This document shows, piece after piece, positions 35,228 to 46,470 of a stretch of 64,000 nucleotides of DNA. The notes under the pieces were generated by a model, which saw only the letters and a list, made by a program, of their open reading frames with translations, had not been told where the DNA came from and searched no databases. The DNA lies in assembly GCA_025667525.1 (NCBI GenBank), contig CM046877.1, positions 617,348,580 through 617,412,579 on the forward strand, read 5' to 3'. Position 1 is the first letter of the stretch. Each line of letters starts with the position of its first letter. The stretch comes from Glebionis coronaria (taxonomy: Eukaryota > Streptophyta > Magnoliopsida > Asterales > Asteraceae). Position numbers and translations under genes: made by a program.

Positions 35228-36474
35228 GAGTAAATTGCATGTTTGCTCCCTGTGGTTTGCCAAAATTGTATGTTTGCTCCCCAACTTCATTTAAACGCAG
35301 GCGGCCTCCCGGAGGACGAAGGTAAGTAGCAACGAGCCTCCCTGGATCTAACTCTCGTTAAAAGGTAATATTTCTGTGGGGGTATATTTGGTAATTCTCT
35401 TATGGAGAGAACCTTGATCTTGAACAATGACCATTACTCCCATTGACAAGATGACCTGATTTATGTAAACTCCCGTTCCCAACTGAAGAAACCATTGAGT
35501 CCTGCTGCTTATTATTATGGCCTGTTCCAAAGTGCTTTGGCAATACCTCCGTTTGACAGAAGTTCCTACTCACATCAGGCAACGAGTAGTCGTGCCGGGT
35601 CTTCTGACTGGAACTGCTGGCGGGCATGTGATTTAAATAATCATTTTTAGAGATTGCACCTGTGAGAGTTTTTATAGCAAATTCTATACATGGGTCTGTC
35701 CAGAACTCTTCCATAGGCACCGAGGGAGCAAAGTTGTCAACTTTATTTAAATCTCCAAATGGGATTGCACCTGTGAGTGTTTTGACAGCAAACTCGATAC
35801 ATGGTCACTCCACAAGTCGTTTAATGAAAAGTCCATTGATTGTGGAGCAGGGTTGTTAATTGTAAAAGGTAATTATTGTTTTTTCATATTCACTGGAGGA
35901 ACAACAGCTACTGTTGTTGTTGCTGCTGTTGGTCCTTGGGCTTCAGGAGGTGGCAAAGTAACATTTCCCGTTTACATCTCCTTAAAATATCCATTGACAA
36001 TTGTTGGTGGTAATGCATTACAATATTCTTGCTTCTCAATAGTTTTAAGTTCATCTTTTGCATGACTTGCTTGACTTACTGGGGGAATAATAATTGAGTT
36101 TTCTTGTTTGTTGTCGTTCATGTCGGCATTTTCATGGTGGTTGGAGGAATAATAATTGAGTTTTCTTGTTTGTTGCCATAAAAGGGGATTTGATCTATAC
36201 GTGTGTTTGTAAATGTGTTAAGGAAGGTTATTTAATTGCAAACCACAGGGAGTAACAATGCAATGAAATTAAGCTAGGTTAAAAAGAAATTATGAAAGGA
36301 CATCAAAACCCTTGAACAAAAAAAAGTTAACTAGCAAAAAGTAACGAGAGTTTGATCCAGAGAGGCTCGTTGCTACTTACCTTCGTCCTCCGGGAGGCCG
36401 CCTGCATTTAAATGAAGTTGGGGAGTAAACATGCAATTTTGGCAAACCACAGGAAGCAAACATGCAATTTCCTC
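35228..36474. mobile_element. Pack-MULE (Mutator-like, non-autonomous), 1.25 kb
   Basis: Terminal inverted repeats are about 135 bp and nearly identical: the left starts GAGTAAATTGCATGTTTGC, the reverse complement of the right starts GAGGAAATTGCATGTTTGC, and both run on through GGCGGCCTCCCGGAGGACG to ACTCTCGTTA. A 9-bp target duplication TTCATATAA (35219-35227 and 36475-36483) is exactly Mutator-like. The paralogous DNA in copy B (about 49000-49010, TTCACATAAAAATAT) lacks the element. The interior carries a host-gene-like fragment on the minus strand and no transposase. Confidence 0.93.
35400..36170 (-). pseudogene. Captured gene fragment resembling a plant methyl-CpG-binding-domain (MBD) protein
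   Basis: On the minus strand within the Pack-MULE, two copies of the motif DPCIEFA(I/V)KTLTGAI appear, spaced about 35 residues (SLNDLWSDPCIEFAV and PMEEFWTDPCIEFAI). Ser/Asn-rich sequence follows (SSSQKTRHDYSLPD). Upstream in the same direction are NKQENSIIIPPVSQ, a stop after VNGYFKEM, and a Pro/Ala/Thr-rich segment, with one more stop. The repeated WxDPCIEFAxKTLTG motif is, as I recall, found outside the MBD in some plant MBD proteins; this attribution is moderate. The DNA-binding fold is absent, so the fragment would not bind methylated DNA itself. Confidence 0.5.
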
Positions 36475-37763
36475 TTCATATAAATATATTCTCTTTAATA
36501 GCATTTTTAAGATAAAAAAAACTACGTAAAAATCTACATAATTAAGAAATATAAGTTATATTATGTGACAACAAAAAACCCAACTGATATAAAATTCGGT
36601 TTTATTAAAAAAAATATTTTAGGTAGAGTAATCGAAACGATTAAACAGGATATCTTGATTAGTCGTGGGTAAACCGGATAGAAAAACGAACCAGATATTT
36701 TATCCGAACCGGTTTTAGTCAACAAGACAATGGACCGGTTTTGACATAAGTCGGTTTTTTGAAAGAAAGTAGAACCGGTTTAAGTTAAACTAGTACGGGT
36801 GACAATTTTTTTGTACTTTCGGATGAATATACGAAGAAGTTTTTTGAGGTTATATTTTAAACTATATATGCGTAAAACTATATAAATATTTAACAAAACA
36901 CAAACAATAAATACATTTTAAAAAATAAACGTCAATAACGTCTTCTTGATTAAATAAACGGAAATACGGATACATAAACAAGAAATACATAACATACATA
37001 ATGTCTTCTTGAATTATTAATCTTGATTTGAAATGAGTGTATACTAGTGGGGTTTCAAATTTGGAAAAGTAAAAGTAGATGCCATAACTATTTTATTGCC
37101 CAAAATTCATTAGAACATCCACTATGGTGGTTTATAGAAAGGTTTATAAAATTTTGAAGAGGTCTAAAAAGGTTTAAACCATAGTGGATATATATTTTAA
37201 TCCTATGTGGCATGAATAGGTTTAAGATATTAAAGAGGTCTAAATTTTAATTCTCTTAAAGTATTAGATGTGTTTTGTGACATGAGGAAGGTTCATGAAT
37301 AAGTTTATCATAGTGCAAATAAGTTTATGATGTGAAATGGTTTATAAATAAATAGAGAATTGATCGTATAAACCTTTTATTAGGAAGACATCCATAGTGG
37401 ACTCGAGTTAACCATCAAACAACAATGGCGGCCACAAACTAAACCATCAAACAACCCACTTACGGCGGGATCAAACGCCACCACCCTCCCTGTTTTTCTT
37501 CCCTTCTCCTATATTCTAATCGTTCCTTAATTCTTTGTCGAATTCCATTCGCTGTATAACGACATGTAATCTTATGATTCTGATTATTATAATCGGTAGA
37601 TCTTCGATTACACTGTTTTTATTCAGCTCGACGATTTTCAAAAAGAAGCGATTTGAATCATAGGAGTTTTCTCCTTTTCTTTCATCTTCAGATCCTTAAT
37701 TAAAAAAAAAAAAAAAAACTTAGATTTGATTTTTGTTTTTGATCTCCCTTCAATCCAAACTTC

Positions 37764-39440
37764 ATGGGTTTTGACGATTGGCAACATGTTTCGAGGAAAA
37801 CTTATAAAAAGAGCTCTAAAGAAGATGATGTAGCCAGAATCTCGACTTCGATTTACGTTACCAATTTTCCTGTTTCATCTACGGCTAAGGATTTATTTCA
37901 TTACTGTAAGCAGTACGGACATGTGGTTGACTCATTTATTCCGGTAAAGAAGGCTAAAAACGGTAAGAGATTTGGTTTTGTGAAATTCATTAATGTTTTT
38001 GATGTTGATAGATTGGTGGGTAACCTTTGTACGGTGTGGATTGGTAGTCATAGACTGCAAGCGAATGTGGCCAGGTTTAGTAGGTACGTAGTTAAGGACG
38101 GTAACAATACTAGAACGAATACTGAAAAGGTGAATTCGCCTGTTGCTAATGTGGATTCGGTTAAAATTGCGAATAAATCGAAAGGTTTTCCGTGTTCCTT
38201 TGCTAATGTGGTCAATGGTGTTACGGGGCCTAATTTTTCGCCACCACCCGCGATTGTCCTTGATGATAGTTGTATTACTTGCCGTGACTACTCTAAACAT
38301 GTTATGGGTAAAGTTAAAGATGTTAGTTCAATCCCTAATTTATATACGATGCTTTATGATGAAGGTTTTATAAATGTTCAATTGAAGTATCTTAGGGGGT
38401 TTTGGGTGTTGTTAGAACTCGATAAGGCGGAAACTAAGGATAAATTGGTATTACATTCTGGTATTAACTCATGGTTTCATGTCTTACAAGATGTTGTACC
38501 AGACTTTGTTAGTGATGAGCGAGTCGTATGGATCGATATTGAAGGGGTCCCTATTAATGCTTGGACACATGAAACGTTCAAGAGAATTGGAAGGAAATGG
38601 GGTGAGCTGCTAAATATAGAGGACTCTTATGCGTCTTCTTTTGGTCGAAAAAGGGTGTGCATTATTACTAAATCCCCGGTTTCCATATTAGAATCCTTTA
38701 AAATCATTGTTAAAGGTAAGGTGTACATGTTGCGTGCTAAAGAGTTGTTTACCTGGAATCCTGTCTTTATGGAAGTTATGGAGCAGTCGTGTTCATCAAA
38801 TACTGATTCGACACTTCATAAGGACTCGGTGTTAAATGATGAAGACGAAGGCCAAGTAAATACAAGTGAAATTGAAGGAGTGGCAGAAACATTATTTGAA
38901 GACGTGTCATCCCCTCTCAATGACGTTAATGAAGATACAGGTAAACAGGCTTCGGAGGATCCTTTTGATTTATACGAATTGTTGACTAAAAAGAAGGAGA
39001 ATGTGGTCCTGCAGCAGTCTAGTTCATCCTTGCCAAATCCACCAGGATATACACCACCTGGTCCTGATGTAGATAAGGATAATTTATCGGTTAATGAAGA
39101 TGTTAATGTTCATACAGCAAGCAGGTCATCCCCTAAGGATGTTGAGGAACAAGGGGAATTTTCATGTGGACTTACAGGTCATAATAAGAATAATGTATCG
39201 GTTAATGAAGATGTTAATGTTCATACAGCAAGCAGATCATCCCCTAAGGATGTCGAGGATCAAGGGGAATATTCATGTGGATTTACTGGTCACAATGGCA
39301 ATCCTACAGGAGGGTCCGTGTTGGGAGTGCTTGAGGAGGTGATTCGAGTTGGTCAAACGATGGGATATTCTATGGATGGGTGTGAAAAAGATATTGAGGC
39401 GATTATAAGTCGTCAAGGAGACGATATGGGTTTTAAATGA
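37764..39440 (+). CDS. LINE ORF1 protein, RRM-type RNA-binding
   Basis: The 558-residue frame is intact. Residues about 27-105 form an RNA-recognition motif with RNP2-like SIYVTNF and RNP1-like KRFGFVKF. A middle region (about 205-330, VWIDIEGVPINAWT, FKRIGRKWGELL) resembles the DUF4283-type domain common in plant LINE ORF1. The acidic Ser-rich C-terminal third contains a 37-residue tandem duplication (SVNEDVNVHTASRSSPKDVE twice; DNA period 111 bp from about 39081). ORF1 proteins bind the LINE RNA in cis to form the ribonucleoprotein that is reverse-transcribed. The ATG at 37764 is the first in frame after the 5' UTR. Its stop overlaps the ORF2 start. Confidence 0.9.
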   Translation: MGFDDWQHVSRKTYKKSSKEDDVARISTSIYVTNFPVSSTAKDLFHYCKQYGHVVDSFIPVKKAKNGKRFGFVKFINVFDVDRLVGNLCTVWIGSHRLQANVARFSRYVVKDGNNTRTNTEKVNSPVANVDSVKIANKSKGFPCSFANVVNGVTGPNFSPPPAIVLDDSCITCRDYSKHVMGKVKDVSSIPNLYTMLYDEGFINVQLKYLRGFWVLLELDKAETKDKLVLHSGINSWFHVLQDVVPDFVSDERVVWIDIEGVPINAWTHETFKRIGRKWGELLNIEDSYASSFGRKRVCIITKSPVSILESFKIIVKGKVYMLRAKELFTWNPVFMEVMEQSCSSNTDSTLHKDSVLNDEDEGQVNTSEIEGVAETLFEDVSSPLNDVNEDTGKQASEDPFDLYELLTKKKENVVLQQSSSSLPNPPGYTPPGPDVDKDNLSVNEDVNVHTASRSSPKDVEEQGEFSCGLTGHNKNNVSVNEDVNVHTASRSSPKDVEDQGEYSCGFTGHNGNPTGGSVLGVLEEVIRVGQTMGYSMDGCEKDIEAIISRQGDDMGFK

Positions 39441-42400
39441 ATATTTTTTCCATAAACGTTCAAGGTCTTGGTAGCAAGACTAAAAAGGAGTGGATCAAGG
39501 AGTTAGCTTGTAAACATAAGTTAAACTTTATTGCGATCCAAGAGACTAAGTTGGAAAAGGTTTCTCATATGGATATAAAATTCATGTGGGGTAATTCTAA
39601 CTATGACTTTGTTTATAGTGATTCTTTAGGTAACTCGGGTGGTATTCTGTGCATTTGGGAGGCGAGTGTCTTTCAGAAAGACAATGTTACAATTTCGGAC
39701 AATTTTATTGCCATTTATGGGACGTGGTTGCCATGTAATCTGAAGGTTCTCTTTGTTGCTATTTACGCACCTCAACAGTCGGTTCAAAAAAGGGTTTTGT
39801 GGGACTATGTTTCTATGATCTTACAACAATGGAATGGAGAGTCTATCGTAACGGGGGACTTCAACGAAGTTCGGTCTAGTGATGAAAGACGTGGTTCGTG
39901 GTTTAATAGAGCTGGTGCACGGGCCTTTAATCAATTCATTTCTGTTTCAGGTTTGGTTGATATTAAATTGGAAGGATTTTCGTTTACATGGTCACATCCA
40001 TCAGCTTCGAAAATGAGCAAGATTGATCGGTTCCTTGTTTCGGACGGGATTATTTCGTCTTTTCCCTCCATCACGGCGTTGTGTTTGGATCGTCATTTGT
40101 CGGACCATAGGCCTATTTTTCTTCATGAAGTTAAGCTGGACTTTGGTCCAACTCCTTTTCGTTTCTATCATGCTTGGTTTAAATACGAAGGCTTCGATGA
40201 GATGGTGAATCAGACATGGAGATCTTTCTCACACTCGGATAGGAATGGGATGGTTCGTTTTAAGAAAAAACTTTTTGATCTTAAAACTGTCATTCGTCAA
40301 TGGGTCAAGGCTAAACGCGCTCATCTGTGTATTACTAAACAAGCTCTAGAAGGTGAGCTTCATGATATGGACAAGGATTTGGACCGTGGTACGATTGATG
40401 ACGAGATCTTAGTGCGTCGTAAAGATATTATTCGTCAGCTTCATGATATTAAAGCGAAAGGCGAGGCTGAATTGGTACAAAAATAAAAAATTAGATGGGC
40501 AATAGAAGGGGACGAGAATTCTATTTTTTTTCACGGTATTATAAATAGAAAGAGATCTAATCTTGCGATAAGGGGAGTCTTAACTAATGGTGTTTGGCAG
40601 AATGATCCTAAATTGGTCAAGAAGGCTTTCCAAAATTATTTTGAGGATCGGTTCAATACGGTTTCTTCTGTTGGGCCGAAACTAAATTTCACATTTCCTA
40701 AAAAACTTCGTTACGATCAGGTGGAGGATATGGATAGAGATGTTACCCGTGATGAAATACGTGAGGCGGTTTGGAGCTGTGGGGAAAATAAGTCCCCGGG
40801 TCCAGACGGGTTTACGTTTGAGTTTTTCAAGAAGTATTGGAACTTGATCGGGACTGATTTATGTGAAGCTGTTGAATGTTTTTTCAAATTTGGGGCTTTT
40901 GCTAATGGGTGTAATGCGTCTTTCATTACCTTAATTCCAAAGGTGGTGGACGCAAAATTAGTTTCAGACTTTCGGCCTATCAGTTTGATAGGTAGTATAT
41001 ACAAAGTGGTGACTAAAATCATGGCGATTCGTATGGCTAAGGTTATTCCGGATATCATTTCGGACACGCAATCTGCATTTGTAGCTGATCGGCAGATTCT
41101 AGACGGCCCTTTTATTATTAATGAAATTTTACAATGGTGTAAAAGAAAGAACAAACAAGCGTTGTTTTTCAAAGTAGACTTTGCTAAAGCCTATGACTCG
41201 GTTCGTTGGGACTATTTAATAGACGTTTTGGAGGCCTTCGGATTTGGTCCAAAGTGGTGTCAATGGGTTCGTGGTACGTTTTCGCATGCTAAGGCTTCAG
41301 TTTTGGTTAACGGTAGTCCATCTAATGAATTTGCTTTTCATTGTGGTCTCAAACAAGGTGATCCCTTGTCTCCTTTCTTGTTCATTTTAGTGATGGAATC
41401 ACTCCATTTATCTCTTGATAGAGTTGTGGAAGCAGAGCTTTTCAAAGGTATTCGGATAGGAAGATCCCTTTCACTATCTCATCTTTTTTACGCAGACGAT
41501 GCTTTAATTGTTGGGGACTGGTCTCAAGACAATCTTCGGTGCATCATTTATGTTCTCCAGGTCTTTTTTCTTGCATCGGGGTTAAAGATTAATATTCACA
41601 AAAGTCAAATCTTGGGAGTGGGAGTGCCTAAAGTAGAGGTTGAAGCGGCAGCTAGTTCTATAGGGTGTTCTATTATGGATCATAATTTTCGATATTTGGG
41701 AGTTATGATTGGTGATAAGATGTCGTGTAATAGGTCTTGGGACGACGCGCTTTTCAAATTAAGATCTCGATTATCAAAGTGGAAGTCTAAAACTTTATCT
41801 GTAGGTGGAAGACTTACATTGTTGAAGTCGGTTCTCGGTGCTGCTCCGTTGTATTGTATGTCTATCTTTAAAGCTCCTAAAGGAGTTCTTAAAGAGATGG
41901 AGTCTATTCGTAACAAGTTCTTTATTGGGGGGGAATTAAAAGAAAAAAAAATGACGTGGATTGCTTGGGAAAAGGTGTTAGCGTCTAAGAAAAAAGGTGG
42001 TTTGGGGGTCTCGAGTTTTTTTGCTCTCAATCGGGCTCTTCTTCTTAAGTGGGTATGGAGATTCTTGTCTCATGATGGGTCATTATGGTTTCGGGTGATT
42101 CAAGAGATATATGGGTCATCGCTCGGAGATCATCCGACTAATAAAGTTACTACTTGGTGCTCGATTTTGCGTGAAGTCCAGATTCTTAAATCTAAAGGGT
42201 TTGATTTCTTATCTTTTTGTTGTAAGCAGATTGGTGATGGTCTGGATACTAAATTCTGGACGGATGTTTGGAAAGGTGGTCTCGCCCTTTGTGATTTATT
42301 TCCGCGTGTGTATGCATTAGAAACGAACAAAGGTATTTCAGTGGCAGACAAATTGGCAGGTCCGATCAACAGCTCCTTTCGTAGAATGGTGAGGGGTGGC

Positions 42401-43066
42401 ATTGAAGAACAACAATTCTCAGAGCTCTCTCAGCTTATGAATCTGGTATGTCTTTCTTCCTTGAAGGATCGTTGGATTTGTAATCTCGCTGGTGATGGTA
42501 TATTTAGTGTTAAAGTTATTCGTAATTCACTTGATGATTTGTTCCTGCCCTCTTCGATCGACCATACTAATTGGGTGAAATACGTTCCTATCAAAATTAA
42601 TGTGTTCGCTTGGAGAGTTAGGAGAGATTGTCTCCCTACCAAGGCTAATTTGGTTCGTCGAGGTATTAGTCTGGAGTCGGTCATGTGCTCGATGTGTTCT
42701 TTGTTCGAGGAAGATGTTCAACACGTTTTTTTTAGATGTAAGATGACGCAGGCTGTTCTTAAGCGTATTGGCAGATGGTGGGATTTAGATCGATCTGAGT
42801 GGAACTCTTTTTCGGACTGGAGCTCGTGGCTATCTTCGGTAAGGATGCCTATTAATAAAAAATGCTTATTGGAAGGTGTCTTCTATACTACTTGGTGGTC
42901 CATTTGGGTGTTCCGGAATCGTCTCATTTTTGAAGCCAAGCCTCCTTTGCGTTCGAAGATTATCGATGATATTGTTTCGCTTTCTTTTCTTTGGTGTAGT
43001 AATAGATGTAAAGGGGTTTTTTCATGGGAGAATTGGTTAGAGAATCCTCATTTGATTTCCATGTAA
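39437..43066 (+). pseudogene. LINE ORF2: endonuclease and reverse transcriptase, one premature stop
   Basis: The frame would encode 1,209 residues but has a single TAA at 40484-40486 (codon 350). Residues 1-225 are an apurinic-type endonuclease with N7, E36 (IQETKLE), GDFNEV and LSDHRPI. The reverse transcriptase starts near residue 430 (NKSPGPDGF), with FRPISLIG, FKVDFAKAYDSVRWD, the GLKQGDPLSP motif and the catalytic YADD near residue 685. A zinc-binding reverse transcriptase tail lies near 1050-1140 (INVFAWRV, CSMCSLFEEDVQHVFFRC). The enzyme nicks target DNA and primes cDNA there. The ATG lies in ATGA with the ORF1 stop. The stop falls between the two enzymatic domains, in AELVQK-stop-KIRWAIEGDE. 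Shorter frames on the other strand are shadows. Confidence 0.93.
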
Positions 43067-43235
43067 TTCTTTTTTTTCCTTTGCTAGCTCCTTGCTAGTT
43101 CAATAAAATTTCGCCGTTCAAAAAAAATAAACCTTTTATTAGGTTCACCGTTGTGGATGTCCTAAAAGCCTAACCACTCACGAATTCTGAAAAAGCCTTC
43201 CACCATCACATGCAACATTTAATGACACTCATGTG

Positions 43236-45060
43236 TTAAGAGTTTAACATAGTAGTCATTAAGTCACGGGCGAGGGACGAATTTGAATTAACGTAGGCGC
43301 TTACGGATTACACTTGAATGGAGATAATATTTTAGGGTAAGGATAATAAAAATAAAAGCGCAATTATTTCACGTAAAATTACGCTAATATGCAATACAAT
43401 TATACAACAATTAAATCTAAATGAAACTAATTGAACCTAAGTTGCAACAAAACTATGTTATTATTTTTAGAATCTTTAATTAATCTAAATGCAGAAATTA
43501 AACTAAATGTAAGCACGTAACAACACGTAAAAAAGACAAAAATAAAATTAAAAAGATAAACTTTTAGATTAAATCGTAAAGCTTTAACCTTTATGGCTTA
43601 TTAGTCTTTTTAGATGATAAAGCTTAAAGCTTTATATACTAAATAACTTAGTAATACAAAAAGGTGGAACCTTTATGCTTAAAAATAAGCTTATCTAACT
43701 TAATTATAAAAAGACTAATTTTTATACTTTTAAATCTATTTTTATATCAAGAATAACTTTTTTGACTTTTTAAAACGATATTTAAGACAACAGTTATTTT
43801 TAAGACTAATTAAAACGATTTTTATTAAAGAGAGTCTTTTTGAAAACAATTTAAATTAATTAAATCTAATTAATTAAACTACAATATTTTAGAGGAATAT
43901 TAAAAGAAATCTTACTTGATGCAATGCTCACAATAGAGTTTAGTTCTACAAGCTTTAGAATTAACTAGTAAGAGCAAACCATGATAAGATCTTGCCCAAT
44001 GATCTCACCCTTTCATAACTTGGTTTGCATCTTATTCGATCGAGACAAAAAAAACATAAGAATGGTTAGGATAATAAGCAACAATAATTATCTAACTAAA
44101 TCGATTTTTAATTTTATAAAAATATTATATTTTTAAGATAAAATCTAATAGAGCTACATTAATTTTTTGGTTTTTTTGTAAAAAGGTTTAATTTCTAAGA
44201 CTATTATAAAATATTTACACTAATTTATCAAAAAGATACAATTTGAAAAAGGTTATTAAAAGATGAGATAACTTTAAATTAAATTAATTAACTAATTGCA
44301 TAAAGTAAATACATAAATTAAATTGCTATAAAATTAATTAATTAAAGGGTTAAAAATACTAGTTAGAATAAAGCTTATAAATAAGTTTAAGTCTAAGCTT
44401 ATAACTTATGTGTTTCAAAAAGATTGAAAAGCTAGTTGAAAAAAGCACCCACAATAAGTTATTTATTTCATTTAGTAATAATTAACACAATTAATTAAAA
44501 GGCTAACTTATTAATAAGTTGTAAGCCTAAGCTTATAACTTATGTAATTCAAAAAGCTTCAAAAGCTAATTGAAAACACACCCACAATAATTTAGATCTC
44601 AAGATATAAGCCCACTAAAAGCTTGAAATAAGATAAAACTTAAGTCAAACTTTTTTATAAATCAATCTTATTTAGAAAAAGTTATAAAACTTATCCTAAA
44701 ATAAGTGAGATTATAAGATATAAAAAAGGTAGAATGAGAATAAGCTAAAAGAGATTATTAATAAGCTAAAACTTGAACTTTTGTTAGAACTAAAGAGCTT
44801 ATAAATAAGATTTTATAAGAAAAGAAATACTAAAAAGGAAATATATTTGAAAATAAACCTACAAATCTAATACTAAAAACTAACACATAATACAATGAAA
44901 TGGGGAGGTATATATAATACCAAAGCTTATAGGGGTACTTTCGTCATTTCTTGTTCTATTCTTCTTTTTCTTCATTAATTAGAGGGTTACTTTGGGGATT
45001 TTCCATCTAAATTGACATAGGATACTCCCATCGGAGTATTAATTGTACCCAACATTGGAA
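43236..45060. other. AT-rich intergenic DNA with AAGCTTAT-type repeats
   Basis: No genes are seen. Words such as AAGCTTATAACTTATGT...CAAAAAG...AAAAGCTA recur around 44395-44440 and 44530-44575, and AAAGCTT/ATAAGCTT palindromic pieces are frequent. This looks like several decayed MITEs. Confidence 0.4.
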
Positions 45061-45734
45061 TTTAATGCCTGACACACGCCTTACCTCGGAATGACACGCG
45101 CATTAATGGGTTTGCCACATGCCAATAATAAGCTTGGCCTCATACTGACAATCCTAACACACACCACAGTGCTACGTGGCACTTCTTTATTGGATAGCCG
45201 CCCTGCAACTCTGACACGACTGCCACATCGAACTGAAACTACTAACAACCTCTTACCTTTGACAGTTTTGACCACCGATGCCACATGTCACCATTTTATT
45301 CGCCAGCCACCGCACTTGACAAGCACTGACAAACTGGGACTAAAATGGTTAAACGTGTCAGTCTGAACCTCGTACTAAACCTACACACAATCAATGATGT
45401 AAGTGACACGTGGCGTGCTGGTATTAGCTAGCCGCCGCCACGTGTCATTACAGCCATCACTTGAGTCAACCGTCGGCGATCGCGGTCAACACTAGTCATG
45501 ATCGGGTCTATATCAGGTCGGGTCTAGGTCTAAATCTGGTCGGGTCCGAATCGGGTTTGGGTCGCCATGTGACTGTTGGTATATAAACCCAACCATTTGC
45601 CATGGCCAAGGCTCGAACATGGGTCATTTGGCTCAGAACTTAGGCCAAGAAGGAGCACGAGCTTGGCTATACTTAGGCAAAATTTGAGTTATACCCCTTT
45701 TTGATTTGGACCTTGGAAAATATGAACCCCTAGA
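45061..45734 (+). other. GC-richer block with a TATA-like box, possible LTR remnant
   Basis: Composition changes sharply from the AT-rich flanks. CACGTGG/CCACGTGTCA (G-box-like) words occur near 45402 and 45438, GGTCGGGTC words repeat near 45518-45560, and TATATAAA lies at 45580-45587. No reading frame is credible. The arrangement resembles the promoter half of an LTR, but no matching second LTR, PBS or polypurine tract is visible. Confidence 0.35.
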
Positions 45735-46125
45735 TTATATGAACTAGTCAAATAATAAGGAAACACCTAACTGATAACATAAAATACAAAGGTAAGTTTT
45801 ACCATTCATAGTATGGCCTAAACCAGAAATCAAAACCATCCTAAGCCAGTCAAAAGTGTAATCATCCCTTTGAGATTTCCATAAGGCCATCTGTCGATAA
45901 GATAAGAAAAATATAGATTCTACAGTTTTGATAACCTTTGTGAAATATATATGTGCCATTTTCTTCATGAGTTTGGAGACAGCGATCTCACTTGGATTAC
46001 TCAAAAAGTCAGTCTCCATGGATGAATTAAACACACATAAAGCACCATCAAAGTTAGGTCCGGGATCTACAATACCTGTATGCTAAAGAAGCTTAGTCTG
46101 CAATCGCGATGCAAGAAATGCATAA
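45735..46125 (-). pseudogene. Fragment of a multicopy plant retroelement-associated protein (non-LTR type suspected)
   Basis: On the minus strand a stretch reads FLASRLQTKLL-stop-HTGI, DPGPNFDGALCVFN, ETDFLSNPSEIAVSKLMKK, WKSQRDDYTFDWLR and ISGLGHTMNGKTYLC. I recognise this as a repeated family in plant genomes often annotated near non-LTR reverse transcriptases, but I cannot name its domain with certainty. There is a stop near 46084 and the end frays at 45744. No terminal structures were found, so it is a relic. Confidence 0.45.
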
Positions 46126-46470
46126 TACACCAGTATCGATGTACACGCATAATTATAATGTTTTAAAGGAACTGATGAACCGGATGAACATCAACGAAAC
46201 TTTTTATATTCGGTCGTTTAGTTTTAGCCGATAAATGAACGGACACGGTTGCTTAAACGAACGAATTTTATTGGTTATATTTGTTTATTAGGAATTAAGA
46301 TTGTTTGTTTATTAGGAAATAAGGTTGTTGATGTTCGTTTATGGGTTTATGTTCGTTCATTAAGACACTAGATAAACATAAACAAACGAAATTGATTGAA
46401 CGTAAATAAACATAATACCCGCACAATGCATCACTTTTTTTAATTAATTGATTGGTGTTCTAACGTTTAT
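46126..46470. repeat. GTTCGTTTA-type repeat patch
   Basis: Variants of TTCGTTTATTAGGAA and their complements (AAACGAACGAA, AAACAAACGAA) recur between about 46245 and 46410 on both strands. This texture is typical of fold-back DNA elements, but no clear ends are seen. Confidence 0.4.

Larger units (their letters stand above)
37385..43126 (+). mobile_element. Full-length L1-type LINE (non-LTR retrotransposon)
   Basis: A 17-bp target duplication, ATAAACCTTTTATTAGG, flanks the element exactly (37368-37384 and 43127-43143). Between them lie a 5' UTR of about 380 bp with an internal A17-18 run (37699-37716), two overlapping ORFs, a short 3' UTR (TTGCTAGCTCCTTGCTAG, AATAAAATTTCGCCGTTC) and a seven-A tail. 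Perfect target duplications and almost intact ORFs show a recent arrival. It inserted into the MITE described at 37113-43162. Confidence 0.95.
37113..43162. mobile_element. Small TA-flanked MITE (about 290 bp) split by a LINE
   Basis: The left end GAACATCCACTATGGTGG and the reverse complement of the right end GGACATCCACAACGGTG are terminal inverted repeats. TA flanks both sides (37111-37112, 43163-43164). Without the LINE the element is 37113-37384 plus 43144-43162. Copy B of the segmental duplication reads straight through (CCAAAATTCAGAAAAGCC near 49661), confirming the insertion. A TA target duplication suggests the Stowaway/Tc1-mariner or PIF groups; the family is not settled. Confidence 0.8.
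34738..43235 (+). repeat. Segmental duplication copy A (interrupted by later insertions)
   Basis: After removing the Pack-MULE (35228-36474) and the MITE with its LINE (37113-43162), about 1.2 kb remains that aligns in order with 47106-49745. Shared anchors include AACTTGAC(A/G)AAGTTATGG, GTAAGTTAGTAGAT, TTTGAATTGCAT, AAAAAACCCAACTGATAT, TTTTAGTCAACA, ATGCGTAAAACTATATAAAT and AATTCTGAAAAA...CCTTCCACCATC. No protein-coding capacity is evident in the duplicated DNA. Confidence 0.85.

Noticed and set aside
38143..42724. Several 60-150 codon frames in other phases or on the minus strand of the LINE
   Set aside because: They overlap the well-supported ORF1/ORF2 and show no family motifs, so they are shadows.
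45081..45366. Overlapping plus and minus frames in the GC-rich block
   Set aside because: Neither has a recognisable domain and both follow from low stop density in GC-rich DNA.
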